The notes: generated by a model not told the origin, from the letters alone. Shown: positions 1 to 9,359, numbered from the stretch's first letter. The stretch is DNA of 64,000 bases from Mariprofundus ferrooxydans PV-1 (GCF_000153765.1 NZ_DS022294.1:892304-956303), one strand, 5' to 3'. Numbers and translations are program-made.

Positions 1-1094
1 CCGGCTGCGGCGAAACACCGTATGTACGGCTGCTGACCCAGCTGTTCGGGCCGCGCCTGCTGGTGGCCAACGCTACCGGCTGCTCTTCCATTTATGGCGG
101 CAATCTGCCTGCGACGCCGTGGACGGTGAACAAGGACGGGCGCGGTCCCGCCTGGTCGAACTCGCTGTTTGAGGATAATGCCGAATTCGGCCTGGGCATG
201 CGCATCGCTGCCGATCACCACACGCATATGGCCAAACAGGAGCTGCTGAAAATGCGTGACTCTCTGGACCCCTATTTTGTCGATGAGCTGATCAATGCCG
301 ATCAAAGCATCGGTTATGAGGTCACCCAGCAGCGCCAGCGGGTGGAGAAGCTGAAGCTGGTACTGGCAGGCATGGATGATCCGCGCGCCAAAAACCTGTT
401 GACCGTCGTCGATCATCTGGTCCGGCGTAGTGTCTGGTTGATCGGTGGTGACGGCTGGGCTTACGATATCGGGTCATCGGGGCTGGATCATGCGCTGGCT
501 TCCGGTCGCAATATCAATGTGCTGGTGCTCGATACCGAGGTCTACTCCAATACCGGCGGTCAGGCCTCGAAATCCACGCCGATCGGCGCCACCGCGAAAT
601 TCGCCTCCGCCGGCAAACCGGTGGGCAAGAAGGATCTGGCGCTGCAGGCGATATCCTACGGCAATGTTTACGTGGCCCGCGTGGCCATGGGGGGTAACCC
701 CCAGCAGACATTGCTGGCCATGCGCGAAGCCGAAGATTATCCGGGACCGTCCATTATCCTTGCATACAGCCACTGTATCGCTCACGGTATCGACATGACA
801 CAGGGACTACATCAACAGGATATGGCCGTAGCATCCGGTTACTGGCCGTTGATCCGTTATAACCCGATGCTGCGCCAGGCCGGCAAGCGGCCGTTCGTGC
901 TCGATTCTCCGCAACCGACGATGAAGGTGAAGGATTATGCCTATACCGAGATGCGCTACAAACTGCTGCAGAAAACGCATCCGGAAGAGGCCGAACGCCT
1001 GATGAAGCTGGCTCAGGAGTCCGCCGACCTGCGTTGGTCGACCTATGAATATATGGCCGGGCAGGACCCGTCTGAATTCCAGCCGATGAAATAA
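1..1094 (+). CDS. nifJ: Pyruvate:ferredoxin (flavodoxin) oxidoreductase, C-terminal part (5' end outside window)
   Basis: This is the end of the single-chain enzyme that oxidises pyruvate with CoA to acetyl-CoA and CO2, passing electrons to ferredoxin or flavodoxin. The frame is open from base 3 and reads GCGETPY at once; its Cys is a ligand of the proximal 4Fe-4S cluster in this family. The thiamine-diphosphate domain follows, with GDGWAYDIG and the metal-binding EVYSNTGGQ segment, and a late Cys in YSHCIAHG matches the last cluster ligand. About 363 of roughly 1,190 residues are present. The stop TAA overlaps the ATG of sthA by one base (TAATG), so the two are probably translated together. 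Family identity is very clear; only the N-terminal domains cannot be checked. Confidence 0.96.
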   Translation, partial: GCGETPYVRLLTQLFGPRLLVANATGCSSIYGGNLPATPWTVNKDGRGPAWSNSLFEDNAEFGLGMRIAADHHTHMAKQELLKMRDSLDPYFVDELINADQSIGYEVTQQRQRVEKLKLVLAGMDDPRAKNLLTVVDHLVRRSVWLIGGDGWAYDIGSSGLDHALASGRNINVLVLDTEVYSNTGGQASKSTPIGATAKFASAGKPVGKKDLALQAISYGNVYVARVAMGGNPQQTLLAMREAEDYPGPSIILAYSHCIAHGIDMTQGLHQQDMAVASGYWPLIRYNPMLRQAGKRPFVLDSPQPTMKVKDYAYTEMRYKLLQKTHPEEAERLMKLAQESADLRWSTYEYMAGQDPSEFQPMK

Positions 1095-2488
1095 TGGATT
1101 ACGATATCCTCATTGTCGGATCCGGCCCTGCCGGACAACACGCAGCCTGGCAGGCAGCGCGCATGGGCAAACGCGCTGCCATTATCGAGCGCAAGCCGAG
1201 CATTGGCGGCGCCGGCCTGCAAACAGGCACGATTCCGAGCAAGGCGCTGCGCGAGGCGGCCTATCTCGCCTCCCGCTCCGGAGTGCAGGGGATGCGTGAG
1301 GCATCCACAGCCGCCCGCCACGGGGTACTGGCCGAAGCGGTGCGGCGCAAGGATATGGTAATCGCCCAGCAGGAGTCTGTGATTGTCAAACGCCTGCTCA
1401 AATCCGGCGTGGCGCTGATTCCGGGAGAGGCATCATTTATCGATGAGCATACGCTGGAAGTGGTAGATGCTAATGGTGCTTCCCGGCAGCTCTCGGCCGA
1501 TGTGATTCTGCTGGCCACCGGCTCCAGGCCGCACCGACCGTCCGATATCCCTTTCGACAAGCAGACCGTACTTGATTCCACGTCGATTCTGAAGCTGAAG
1601 CGACTGCCGAAGAGCCTGCTGGTGGTGGGCGGCGGTGTCATTGCCTGTGAGTTCGTATCGATTTTTGCAGCGCTTGGCGTGGCCGTCAGTGTGGTGGATT
1701 CGCATGCGCAGCTGCTCGCCTATCTCAGCGAAGATGTCGTGGCGGTACTGGCTGAATCATTTGATAATATGGGCGTAGAGCTGCACATGCAGCAGCGCGT
1801 GGTGGCTGTACGCAGGGAAGAGGGCCGTACGCTGACGCTGCTGGAGTCGGGGCAAAAACTCTACTCCGAGGTCGTACTCTATGCGCTGGGGCGGGTACCG
1901 AATGCGCAGAGCCTGAACACACCCAAAGCTGGCATTACACTGGACCAGGGCTGGATTACCGTGAATAAACAGTTCCAGTCGAGCGTGCCGCATATCTATG
2001 CGGTGGGAGACCTGATCGGCCGCCCGGCACTGGCATCCACCGGTATGGAGCAGGGACGTGCCGCGGTGCTGCACGCCTTTGGCGGCAGCGGTCAGGCGAT
2101 GCCGGCCAACCTGCCGATGGCCATTTATGCCATTCCGGAGATTTCATGGGTTGGCAAAACGGAAAAAGAGGCCAAAAGAGATCAAATTGATTATGTGGTC
2201 GGCCGTGGTTATTACAAGGAGAGCGCCCGCGGCCAGATTATCGGCGATGCCAATGGTCTGGTGAAGCTGATCGTCGATGCGCACTCACATCGACTCATCG
2301 GAGCCCATATTGTCGGAGAACACGCCAGCGAACTGATCCATACCGGTCAGTTACTGATGAACTTTAATGGTACCGTACACGACCTGGTTGCCAATGCATT
2401 CAATTATCCGACACTGGCCGAGTGCTATAAGCTGGCTGCACTGGATTGCCTGAGTCATTTAAGCCCCACTCCTGAACCGCTGTTGTAA
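1094..2488 (+). CDS. sthA: Soluble pyridine nucleotide transhydrogenase (Si-specific)
   Basis: A 464-residue FAD flavoprotein that moves hydride between NADPH and NAD+ in the cytoplasm; E. coli SthA has 466. The N-terminus has the FAD-binding GSGPAG motif, the middle has the NAD(P) motif GGGVIACEF, and the C-terminus carries the pyridine-nucleotide-disulfide dimerisation domain. The redox-active CxxxxC of lipoamide dehydrogenase and glutathione reductase is absent: the equivalent stretch reads LQTGTIPSKALRE, the SthA signature. The start overlaps the stop of nifJ. Coupling to a pyruvate:ferredoxin oxidoreductase suggests a role in balancing reduced cofactors during pyruvate metabolism, which is inference. 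Confidence 0.93.
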   Translation: MDYDILIVGSGPAGQHAAWQAARMGKRAAIIERKPSIGGAGLQTGTIPSKALREAAYLASRSGVQGMREASTAARHGVLAEAVRRKDMVIAQQESVIVKRLLKSGVALIPGEASFIDEHTLEVVDANGASRQLSADVILLATGSRPHRPSDIPFDKQTVLDSTSILKLKRLPKSLLVVGGGVIACEFVSIFAALGVAVSVVDSHAQLLAYLSEDVVAVLAESFDNMGVELHMQQRVVAVRREEGRTLTLLESGQKLYSEVVLYALGRVPNAQSLNTPKAGITLDQGWITVNKQFQSSVPHIYAVGDLIGRPALASTGMEQGRAAVLHAFGGSGQAMPANLPMAIYAIPEISWVGKTEKEAKRDQIDYVVGRGYYKESARGQIIGDANGLVKLIVDAHSHRLIGAHIVGEHASELIHTGQLLMNFNGTVHDLVANAFNYPTLAECYKLAALDCLSHLSPTPEPLL

Positions 2489-2560
2489 GCCTCGTCACAG
2501 GCAGGATGCACTCCGGCGCTAGCGTGCGCCCTGTAGATTGTATGATTGCAGGAGCGTTAC

Positions 2561-3700
2561 ATGAAAATATATCCATGGATTTACAGTATCGTAGTTGCCG
2601 GGGCCCTCAGTGCCTGCGGCAATGCCGATGATCAACGCAGCATGTCTCCCAATGCGCTTGCAGCTCAAAAAGTAGCCGCAATACAGCAGGTGATGGCTCT
2701 GGCTGCCGAGGCAAGAGAGGCTGTTGAGGCTGCCGACAGCAGCAAGCAACAGGCTGTTGAGTATGCACAGGCAAGACAAGCGGCCGTCAGAGCAGCGATT
2801 GCCAAAGCGGCAAAAGAGACAGAACTACTGAAAAAAGATGCTGAAAGCAAAGCCCGCTGGGCGGCGCTGACTCAGGCAAGAGCTGCGGCGGCACGTACAG
2901 CATTGCTGCAGGCGGCGCTGGAGCAGTCGAAGGCAGAAGCGCTTGTAGCAGAAAAGATCAAAGCCGTGCAGACGGCACGTATCCAGGCAGATATCCATCA
3001 GGAGATTGCCCGCAAGGCCATGCAGGAAAAGATTGAAGCCGAGATGCTCTCCGGGAAGGTAATGGCTGCGGAAAAGCTGGCGGCCCTGTCGATCGGCCTG
3101 AAACAGCAGCAGACTCAAACCCAGACCAGTTCCGCCCCGGTTTCGGCTAGCCAGCCGAATCAGCGACCGACTGAAACAGCCAGAGCCGACAGCCATCCGC
3201 GGGTCATCGCACCTTCACACAGGCCTCACATTATCGCGAAAAACAGCATCAAGCCTGCGACAACGGCCATGCACAAAGATGCTAAACCTGTTGCCGTGAC
3301 AAAGCTGGCAATGGCAAAACCCGCTCAGGCTCAGACTGGTGCAGCGAATGCAGTTCGCGGTCACGCTCTGGCCAAAAAGTGCCAATTATGCCATACGTTT
3401 GATGCGGGGAAGAAAGCCAAGTTCGGCCCCGGCCTGTTCGGTATTGTCGGCAAGCAAGCCGGTAAAACGGAAAGCTACAAATATGGCCAGGCACTGGCAG
3501 CGGCTACCTTTACCTGGGACCAATCCAATCTCGCCGACTGGGTCTGCAACTCAGGCAGTGCAATCAAACAGCTGACCGGTAAACATTCAGCCCGTACAAA
3601 AATGCCCGCTCAGCATGCCTGCGGGCAGGATGCGCAGGATATCGTCGCCTATCTGGCCAGCCTGAAAGCGCAGCCAGCCCGACTGGCGCGGGCAGATTGA
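2561..3700 (+). CDS. Lipoprotein with long Ala-rich helix and C-terminal cytochrome c domain
   Basis: A 379-residue protein with three parts. Residues 1-19 are a lipoprotein signal with lipobox LSAC (Cys19). Residue +2 is Gly, not Asp, which by the usual rule predicts Lol-dependent sorting to the outer membrane. Residues about 30-190 are almost entirely Ala, Lys, Glu, Gln and Arg, resembling the periplasm-spanning helix of TolA. After a Pro/Ser/Thr-rich linker comes a class I cytochrome c domain with one haem site CQLCH, the FGPGLFGIVGKQAG segment and a candidate distal Met in TKMPAQ. The longer frame starts at a TTG at 2546, but GGAG seven bases before the ATG at 2561 decides the start. The partner and direction of electron flow are unknown. 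Confidence 0.85.
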   Translation: MKIYPWIYSIVVAGALSACGNADDQRSMSPNALAAQKVAAIQQVMALAAEAREAVEAADSSKQQAVEYAQARQAAVRAAIAKAAKETELLKKDAESKARWAALTQARAAAARTALLQAALEQSKAEALVAEKIKAVQTARIQADIHQEIARKAMQEKIEAEMLSGKVMAAEKLAALSIGLKQQQTQTQTSSAPVSASQPNQRPTETARADSHPRVIAPSHRPHIIAKNSIKPATTAMHKDAKPVAVTKLAMAKPAQAQTGAANAVRGHALAKKCQLCHTFDAGKKAKFGPGLFGIVGKQAGKTESYKYGQALAAATFTWDQSNLADWVCNSGSAIKQLTGKHSARTKMPAQHACGQDAQDIVAYLASLKAQPARLARAD

Positions 3701-3783
3701 TCGCAACAAGGTTCTATTGAGGAGCAGCACAAGCGCATCTGATCAGCTATAATCGGGGCCAGATTAGTCAACGGGAGGCAATC

Positions 3784-4242
3784 ATGCTCAAAAATGGCAA
3801 GGTACTTGTACCAACCGATTTTTCCGAAGCATCCAAAGAAGCGCTGAACAGGGCAGGTGAGTTGGCAGCGTTGTACTCCGCTGAGGTGCATCTGCTGCAC
3901 GTGATGGAGCCTGCCGTGTTTTTCGAAACGGACATGATTGCCATTTCACCGCTGAATGACATTACCGATGCCATAAGGGCCGGCGCAAAGAAACGCTTGC
4001 TGGCACAGGCAGAGAGCGTGGATTTTAACCTAACGACGCACTTGATGGAATCGATGGGCGAGCCGGCCGGGGTCATCTGTGAATTTGCCGCATCACTGCC
4101 TGCCGACCTGATTGTCATCGGGCGACAGGGCGTGCAGGGCACTTTCGAACACCTGCTGATAGGCTCCACCGCCGAGCGTGTGGTGCGTCATGCCAGCTGC
4201 TCGGTGCTGGTCTCCATGCAGCATGCGACGAAAGAGAGTTGA
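3784..4242 (+). CDS. Universal stress protein, UspA family
   Basis: A 152-residue single-domain cytoplasmic protein. The N-terminal strand KVLVPTDFSE carries the conserved Asp, and the C-terminal half has the ATP-binding pattern G-x2-G-x9-G-S (GRQGVQG ... LIGSTAERV), so it is probably of the ATP-binding type. GGGAGG lies seven bases before the ATG. It stands alone between the cytochrome lipoprotein and the CHAD gene. Such proteins usually respond to starvation or respiratory stress, but nothing in the sequence identifies the signal here. Confidence 0.9.
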   Translation: MLKNGKVLVPTDFSEASKEALNRAGELAALYSAEVHLLHVMEPAVFFETDMIAISPLNDITDAIRAGAKKRLLAQAESVDFNLTTHLMESMGEPAGVICEFAASLPADLIVIGRQGVQGTFEHLLIGSTAERVVRHASCSVLVSMQHATKES

Positions 4243-4275
4243 GACGAGCAGCACAACATCGTATCATGGCATGAT

Positions 4276-5097
4276 ATGAATCCGGATTTACTGCCGAACC
4301 TGCAGCAACCGTACCGCCAGTTTGTTACAGACTACCTGAAGCTGTTACTGGCCAGCGCACGACGTGCGCACCGGCATATGGACATCGCTGATCGCGGGAG
4401 TATTCATGCTTTCAGAGTTGCCGTACGCCGCCTGCACACATGGCTGTCGATACCCGGTCTGCTGCCTGTAACCGACAAAAAACTGCTCACACGATTAAAG
4501 CATCATATCAAGGCAACCAATGCATTGCGCGATGCAACGATACACAATAAGTGGTTGAAGAAACATGGCTACAGTCAACGGGTCGCTCTTAAACCGCCTT
4601 CACTGCCGCCTCGATGGAAACGCCTGTGTCGCCGCCTGGAGGCCTCCATCGAAACCGCCGCACAGATACATGAAGACAGACTGAATGAGCCCTTTTCCTG
4701 CCGCGGCGCATCTGTCGTGCAATCCCTGTTTAATGAGTTTGCTGACGCACTGTTGGCCATTCGCGGCCCGGAGGATATCCGGGGCATCCATCACAGTCGT
4801 ATTCTGGCCAAACAACTGCGTTATATGCTCGAGCCGTTTGCTGCCTCGGATAAACAGGCAGAGCGGCTGATGCAGGAAATGGTCTCGTTTCAGGACTGCA
4901 CGGGCATGTTGCATGACCTGGCCACCATGCGCGATGCCCTGGCACCGGCTCCTTCCCTGCGCGCGCATATTGAGCGGGAAATGAAAAGCCTGTATCAGAT
5001 CGTTGAAACCCGCCATATAAGGACACGCGAGCAACTGATCCGTGATTTCAGGGAGTGGCTAGAGAACTGTGATATCCCGCCCCCCGATTGGGTGTGA
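4276..5097 (+). CDS. CHAD domain protein
   Basis: A 273-residue, mostly helical protein. The first conserved block is HAFRVAVRRLHTW near residue 43, the histidine/arginine signature of CHAD (conserved histidine alpha-helical domain), and a second block HHSRILAKQLRYMLEPF lies near residue 176. CHAD domains bind inorganic polyphosphate and are often fused to a CYTH triphosphatase domain; here CHAD stands alone. The gene follows the stress protein by 33 bases and may share its transcript. No obvious Shine-Dalgarno precedes the ATG, so the start is less certain than the domain. Confidence 0.85.
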   Translation: MNPDLLPNLQQPYRQFVTDYLKLLLASARRAHRHMDIADRGSIHAFRVAVRRLHTWLSIPGLLPVTDKKLLTRLKHHIKATNALRDATIHNKWLKKHGYSQRVALKPPSLPPRWKRLCRRLEASIETAAQIHEDRLNEPFSCRGASVVQSLFNEFADALLAIRGPEDIRGIHHSRILAKQLRYMLEPFAASDKQAERLMQEMVSFQDCTGMLHDLATMRDALAPAPSLRAHIEREMKSLYQIVETRHIRTREQLIRDFREWLENCDIPPPDWV

Positions 5098-5248
5098 GGT
5101 GCATAACAGCATACAGGCCTGGCAATGTCAGCGTGTGGGGATACTCCCGGTCCGCCTCAATCTTCAAGCGAGAGGGACAGGTTGCCATCATGGCCTGTTT
5201 CTTCTGTTTATGCTGTGCTTGCGCCGGTATAGCACCTAGTATGGCGCA

Positions 5249-5431
5249 ATGCTGGTGATGCTGTTTCTGTTGTTTTCCATACCGATAGGGATATTTACCG
5301 CCTGGTTTGCCTGGCAGGCGTTCAAGGTGGGCAAACGGGGTGCGGCCTGGGGAATGTCAGGGCTATCACTCGTCTGTTTTGCCTCTGCCGCCGTGCTACT
5401 CACGTGGATCTATGCGCTTTCGCTCAGCTAA
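5249..5431 (+). CDS. Small two-helix membrane protein, function unknown
   Basis: A 60-residue ORF with two strongly hydrophobic segments (about residues 2-22 and 33-57) joined by a short basic loop, KVGKRGA, typical of a small inner-membrane protein. No clear ribosome binding site is visible; an in-frame ATG three codons later is an alternative start. I do not recognise a family. Support comes only from the membrane-protein-like composition and its place in an otherwise empty 450-base gap. Confidence 0.5.
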   Translation: MLVMLFLLFSIPIGIFTAWFAWQAFKVGKRGAAWGMSGLSLVCFASAAVLLTWIYALSLS

Positions 5432-5551
5432 ACCCGGCGTCAGTCGCGCAGTTCTCACGGCAGCGAAACAGGTTATTTTTCCATCGTACATTGACCTTGT
5501 CGTGATGCGGGACATACTTACACCAAATCAGATGCGGAGGGGATAAATACG

Positions 5552-6505
5552 ATGGGACAGCGTGTTTGCGTGATCGGTGGTAGCGGATTTGTCGGGCGGG
5601 CCATTGCAAAACAGGCGGTCACCGCCGGGCATACCGTGACCGTGGGCTGCCGTCACCCGGAAAGGGCGCGTGCCATGCTGGTTGACGGAGTGCGGCTGAA
5701 ACGGGTGGATGTCGTTGACGGACGTGGTATCGATGAAGCGATCAAGGGCTGTGATACTGTTATTTATCTGGTAGGGCTGTTATTTGAACGGGGGCGCTAC
5801 AACTTTCAGGCTGCGCATGTCGATGGTGTGGAGCATGTCCTGGCTGCCTGCCAGCGCGCAGGTGTTGGCCAATATCTACACATGAGCGCACTCGGCGCCG
5901 GCGCAGTGCCGGGGAGCAGCTATGCGACCAGCAAGGGCGAGGCGGAGAAGCACGTGCGCGCTTCCGGCCTGAACTGGACGATATTCCGTCCATCCATTAT
6001 CTATGGTGCCGGCGACTCTTTCTTCAGCAAGTTCAAAACCATCAGCAGCGCCTTGCCGGTGATGCCGGTAATCTGTGGCGAAACTCGCTTTCAACCGGTA
6101 TGGGTTGAAGACGTGGCGCGTGCATTTGTGGGCACTATTGGCAATCGCCACACTGCGAACCAATGCTATGAGCTCGGCGGCCCGGCTACATACAGCTTTA
6201 AACAACTGCTGGAAATGACACTGGATGCACTCGGTCGCAAGCGCTTGCTGCTGAAGCTGCCAAATTTCGCGGCCAGACTGATGGCCACAATCAGCAGTCT
6301 GCTGCCTACCCCGCCGCTAACCAAAGACCAGCTCATGCTGTTGGGGCACGACAATGTCGTCTCCGGCGCACCTTTTCCGGCGCTGTTCGGCCCGCCTGCA
6401 AGGCTGGAGGATGTGCTGCCAACCTTTATTTTCGGCAACCAGGCCGAAGTGCTGCAGCAGCAGTGGGATCTATCCAGACAGCACTACCGCAAGGGCGGCG
6501 TTTGA
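5552..6505 (+). CDS. NAD(P)-dependent epimerase/reductase, complex I NDUFA9-like
   Basis: A 317-residue atypical short-chain dehydrogenase. It opens with the Rossmann motif GGSGFVGRAIA and has the YxxxK pair in SYATSKGEAE. The overall pattern matches bacterial proteins annotated as NDUFA9-like subunits or NAD-dependent epimerases. GGAGG lies about ten bases before the ATG. The TGA stop overlaps the proposed TTG start of plsY, so the two are probably co-translated. The substrate is not evident, and membership of an actual complex I is not supported by the neighbours. Confidence 0.82.
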   Translation: MGQRVCVIGGSGFVGRAIAKQAVTAGHTVTVGCRHPERARAMLVDGVRLKRVDVVDGRGIDEAIKGCDTVIYLVGLLFERGRYNFQAAHVDGVEHVLAACQRAGVGQYLHMSALGAGAVPGSSYATSKGEAEKHVRASGLNWTIFRPSIIYGAGDSFFSKFKTISSALPVMPVICGETRFQPVWVEDVARAFVGTIGNRHTANQCYELGGPATYSFKQLLEMTLDALGRKRLLLKLPNFAARLMATISSLLPTPPLTKDQLMLLGHDNVVSGAPFPALFGPPARLEDVLPTFIFGNQAEVLQQQWDLSRQHYRKGGV

Positions 6506-7110
6506 GCTCCCCGCTGTTCGCTGCGGTATTTGCCGCATATTTACTCGGCGCGATACCCTTTGGTCTGCTGTTGACCAAGGCGCTGAGCAAACGTGATCCG
6601 CGGGAGCATGGCAGTGGCAATATCGGTGCAACCAACGCGATGCGTACCGGCGGCAAACTGGTAGGTGCACTGACGCTACTGGCCGATATTCTCAAAGGGA
6701 TCATCCCGGTCGCACTAGCCATTGCGGCGGATCTGTCGGAAGCATGGATTGCAGTGATCGCTTCAGCGACGTTTATCGGTCATCTCTACCCGGTCTACTT
6801 GCGCTTCCGTGGCGGCAAGGGCGTAGCGACAATGCTTGGTGTCATATTGCCATGGCAGCCTCTGGTTGCTGGCATCGGAATACTGCTGTGGTTTGTCCTG
6901 ATGAAGTTGAGCCACTATGTCTCGCTGGCATCCATTCTGACAGCACTCTCTCTGCCCTTGCTGATTGTATTAACAGACGGCTCCATGCCGGCACTGATAG
7001 CAGGCATGATGATCGCTACACTGGTAACGCTGAAACACGCATCGAATATCAAGCGACTGTTGGACGGCTCGGAGCCGACAACCGAACAGGACCGTCAGGC
7101 GCAGCCATGA
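6502..7110 (+). CDS. plsY: Acyl-phosphate:glycerol-3-phosphate acyltransferase
   Basis: The inner-membrane enzyme that transfers an acyl group from acyl-phosphate to glycerol-3-phosphate, the first acylation step of phospholipid synthesis. The family motifs HGSGNIGATN and FRGGKGVATMLG are present, within a highly hydrophobic protein of several membrane helices. The frame is open from a GTG at 6463, but residues before 6502 are hydrophilic and overlap the upstream gene. A TTG at 6502 forms a TTGA overlap with that gene's stop, has AAGGGCGG upstream, and gives a 202-residue protein of normal PlsY length. Confidence 0.9.
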   Translation: MSSPLFAAVFAAYLLGAIPFGLLLTKALSKRDPREHGSGNIGATNAMRTGGKLVGALTLLADILKGIIPVALAIAADLSEAWIAVIASATFIGHLYPVYLRFRGGKGVATMLGVILPWQPLVAGIGILLWFVLMKLSHYVSLASILTALSLPLLIVLTDGSMPALIAGMMIATLVTLKHASNIKRLLDGSEPTTEQDRQAQP

Positions 7111-7177
7111 AAGATGCGACAAACAACAACACAGGCGGAGCCGGAACAACTCTGCTCCAGAGATGCAGGAGGTGTTC

Positions 7178-8221
7178 ATGAAATTCAGGCATATATTGCT
7201 GGCGGGTCTGATTACCATGCTGATGATTCCGATCGTCAGTGTGCAGGCTGCTGCCACTGCCGCCCCTGCGGGCATCGCAAACATCAAGCCCGACCTGCCG
7301 CAGCCCTACATTGTCAAAAAAGGCGATACCTTATGGGATATTGCCAATTATTTTTTCAAGGATCCGATGCAATGGCTGCGTATCTGGGAAAAAAATCTGT
7401 ACATTACCAATCCTGACCTGATCTATCCGGGCAACAAAATATGGTTTGATCCCAACCACCAGAGCGGGCTGACGACGGTCAGGCCGATGCCGCAGGTGAT
7501 TATCCGCCCGGTAGAGCGCCTTGCGGCCAATACCGACTCCGCCATGCTGTTAACGGCTTTGGAGCGGCAGGATTTTATCCTGCCTGAGCAGGAGCAGGGG
7601 GTCGGCCACATACTGGCCTCGCCCGACGAGCGTCTGAACTTTGGCGCACATGATCGTGTCTATCTGAAGTTGAATCAGCCGGCTACGCCCGGCACCCTGT
7701 TCGATGTGTTCCGCACGACCGATGCGATTAATGACCCTCAAACCGGGGAAAAAATTGGCTTGCTGGTCGAACATATGGGGCAGGTTCGCGTAGAGTCCGA
7801 GGCCAAAAACGGCATTGAACGTGCGGTCGTCACCAGAGCATTTGCCGAGATGTCACGTGGTGATCGCCTGAAACCGGCGCGTACCATCGACCCGCACTTA
7901 CGACCAATGCCGCCTACACAGAAACTCAGCGGCGATATCATCTATATCCGCAACGGCGCTCATGAGGCAGCTCAAAATCAGGTCGTAGGTATCAGCATCG
8001 GACAGGAGCAGGGATTAAAGACCGGCACCCAACTCTCGATTATGCGGGCAGGACGCATCATCGCTGACAAGGTTAGCGGCTCTCCTGTTCAGTTGCCCCA
8101 GGAGAAGGTCGGTGACCTGCTGGTTCTGGTGGCGCAGCCCCGCGTATCAATCGGCTTAATTACTGCATCCACCGCCCCGATCAATATCGGCGATACCGTA
8201 TTTGGTGAACCTGCCCGCTAG
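7178..8221 (+). CDS. Secreted LysM-domain protein
   Basis: A 347-residue exported protein. A signal peptide (MKFRHILLAG through VQA) precedes one LysM domain at about residues 44-93 (YIVKKGDTLWDIA ... PGNKIWF), which would bind peptidoglycan glycan strands. The remaining roughly 250 residues look like beta-rich envelope domains without a motif I recognise. AGGAGGT five bases before the ATG at 7178 decides the start over an upstream ATG at 7163. The position just before dprA is common for this LysM family in proteobacteria; its role there is unknown. Confidence 0.85.
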   Translation: MKFRHILLAGLITMLMIPIVSVQAAATAAPAGIANIKPDLPQPYIVKKGDTLWDIANYFFKDPMQWLRIWEKNLYITNPDLIYPGNKIWFDPNHQSGLTTVRPMPQVIIRPVERLAANTDSAMLLTALERQDFILPEQEQGVGHILASPDERLNFGAHDRVYLKLNQPATPGTLFDVFRTTDAINDPQTGEKIGLLVEHMGQVRVESEAKNGIERAVVTRAFAEMSRGDRLKPARTIDPHLRPMPPTQKLSGDIIYIRNGAHEAAQNQVVGISIGQEQGLKTGTQLSIMRAGRIIADKVSGSPVQLPQEKVGDLLVLVAQPRVSIGLITASTAPINIGDTVFGEPAR

Positions 8222-8249
8222 AGACTCGTGGTCTGCAATGCACTGACAG

Positions 8250-9359
8250 ATGACCTCTGAATCCGCACTGCAGTGGCTGCGCCTTTCCATGGTCCATGGT
8301 ATAGGGCCGATGCTGGGGCGCAGGCTGCTTGCTGCCATCGGCGGCATCGAAGCACTGTGGTCAGCCACGGGGGATGAACTGAGAGCTGTCGATGGCATGG
8401 GGCAACAGCTGGTAGCGTCATTGAGCAGCACTCATCTCAGTCAGGCCGAACAGATCGTGAAGCAGTGCGCCGCCCAGCAAATCGGCATCCTCTGCCCGGA
8501 CGATGCGCGATGGCCGGTTGCTCTGGCAAATGTGGAGGATGCCCCTCTTATCCTGTTTTACCGTGGCGATCCGGTATGCCTGTCGCATCTGCCAATGCTG
8601 GCCATGGTCGGCGCGCGACGGGCCAGTCGGGAAGGGCGCGTGTTGACCCGCCGCTGGAGTCGCTACTTCACAGCTCACGATATCGCCATTGTCAGCGGCA
8701 TGGCCTTTGGCATCGATGCCGCTGCCCATGCCGGCGCGCTGGAGGAGCAGGGTATCACCATCGCCGTGCTCGGCTGCGGGTTGCTGGCTCTGACCGAAGA
8801 ACAACAGCGACAGGTTGAAGCCATTGCAGAGCGAGGTTGTGTGATATCGGAATTTTTACCTGCCCAGTCGGCCAGGCCGGAACATTTTCCACGCCGCAAC
8901 AGAGTGATTGCCGGCCTGGCGCAGGCGACAGTGGTCATGGAGGCGGACATCCGCTCCGGATCCCTGATTACCGCGCGTCTGGCAGGCGAGTACGGACGCG
9001 ATGTGTTTGCTGTCCCGGGCTCGGTACTGGCCGACAACCATGCAGGCTGCCACCGGCTGATCCGGGACGGCGCCATACTACTGGAGCGGGCCGAAGAGCT
9101 GCTTGTACAACTGGGTCTGCATGCCGATAAAACGACACAATTACATGCCGGAAAACAGTATCATCCGGCCGATGCCGAAGAGGCCGGAATCCTCATGGCC
9201 ATGCGTGGTGAAGCCGTGCATCTGGATTTGCTGGCAGAAACTTGCGGCTTGACCCTACCTGAGCTTTCGCCCATCTTGCTGCGCCTTGAGCTGCAGGGCG
9301 TGATAGAACGCCTGCCGGGCAGCCGCTATTTACTAGCGACGGAGTTGAGTGATACATGA
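8250..9359 (+). CDS. dprA: DNA-processing protein A
   Basis: A 369-residue protein that binds incoming single-stranded DNA during natural transformation and loads RecA. An N-terminal helix-hairpin-helix-like region (LSMVHGIGPMLG) is followed by the Rossmann-like DprA fold with MVGARRAS and SGMAFGIDAAAHAGAL, and PRRNRVIAGLA further on. The C-terminal 60 residues form the winged-helix DML1-like domain. The TGA stop overlaps the ATG of topA (ATGA). dprA-topA adjacency is conserved in many proteobacteria. Confidence 0.95.
   Translation: MTSESALQWLRLSMVHGIGPMLGRRLLAAIGGIEALWSATGDELRAVDGMGQQLVASLSSTHLSQAEQIVKQCAAQQIGILCPDDARWPVALANVEDAPLILFYRGDPVCLSHLPMLAMVGARRASREGRVLTRRWSRYFTAHDIAIVSGMAFGIDAAAHAGALEEQGITIAVLGCGLLALTEEQQRQVEAIAERGCVISEFLPAQSARPEHFPRRNRVIAGLAQATVVMEADIRSGSLITARLAGEYGRDVFAVPGSVLADNHAGCHRLIRDGAILLERAEELLVQLGLHADKTTQLHAGKQYHPADAEEAGILMAMRGEAVHLDLLAETCGLTLPELSPILLRLELQGVIERLPGSRYLLATELSDT

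Noticed and set aside
3748..3753. TATAAT upstream of the universal stress gene as a sigma-70 promoter
   Set aside because: No -35 element at 16-18 bases; the nearest TTGAGG is 25 bases away.
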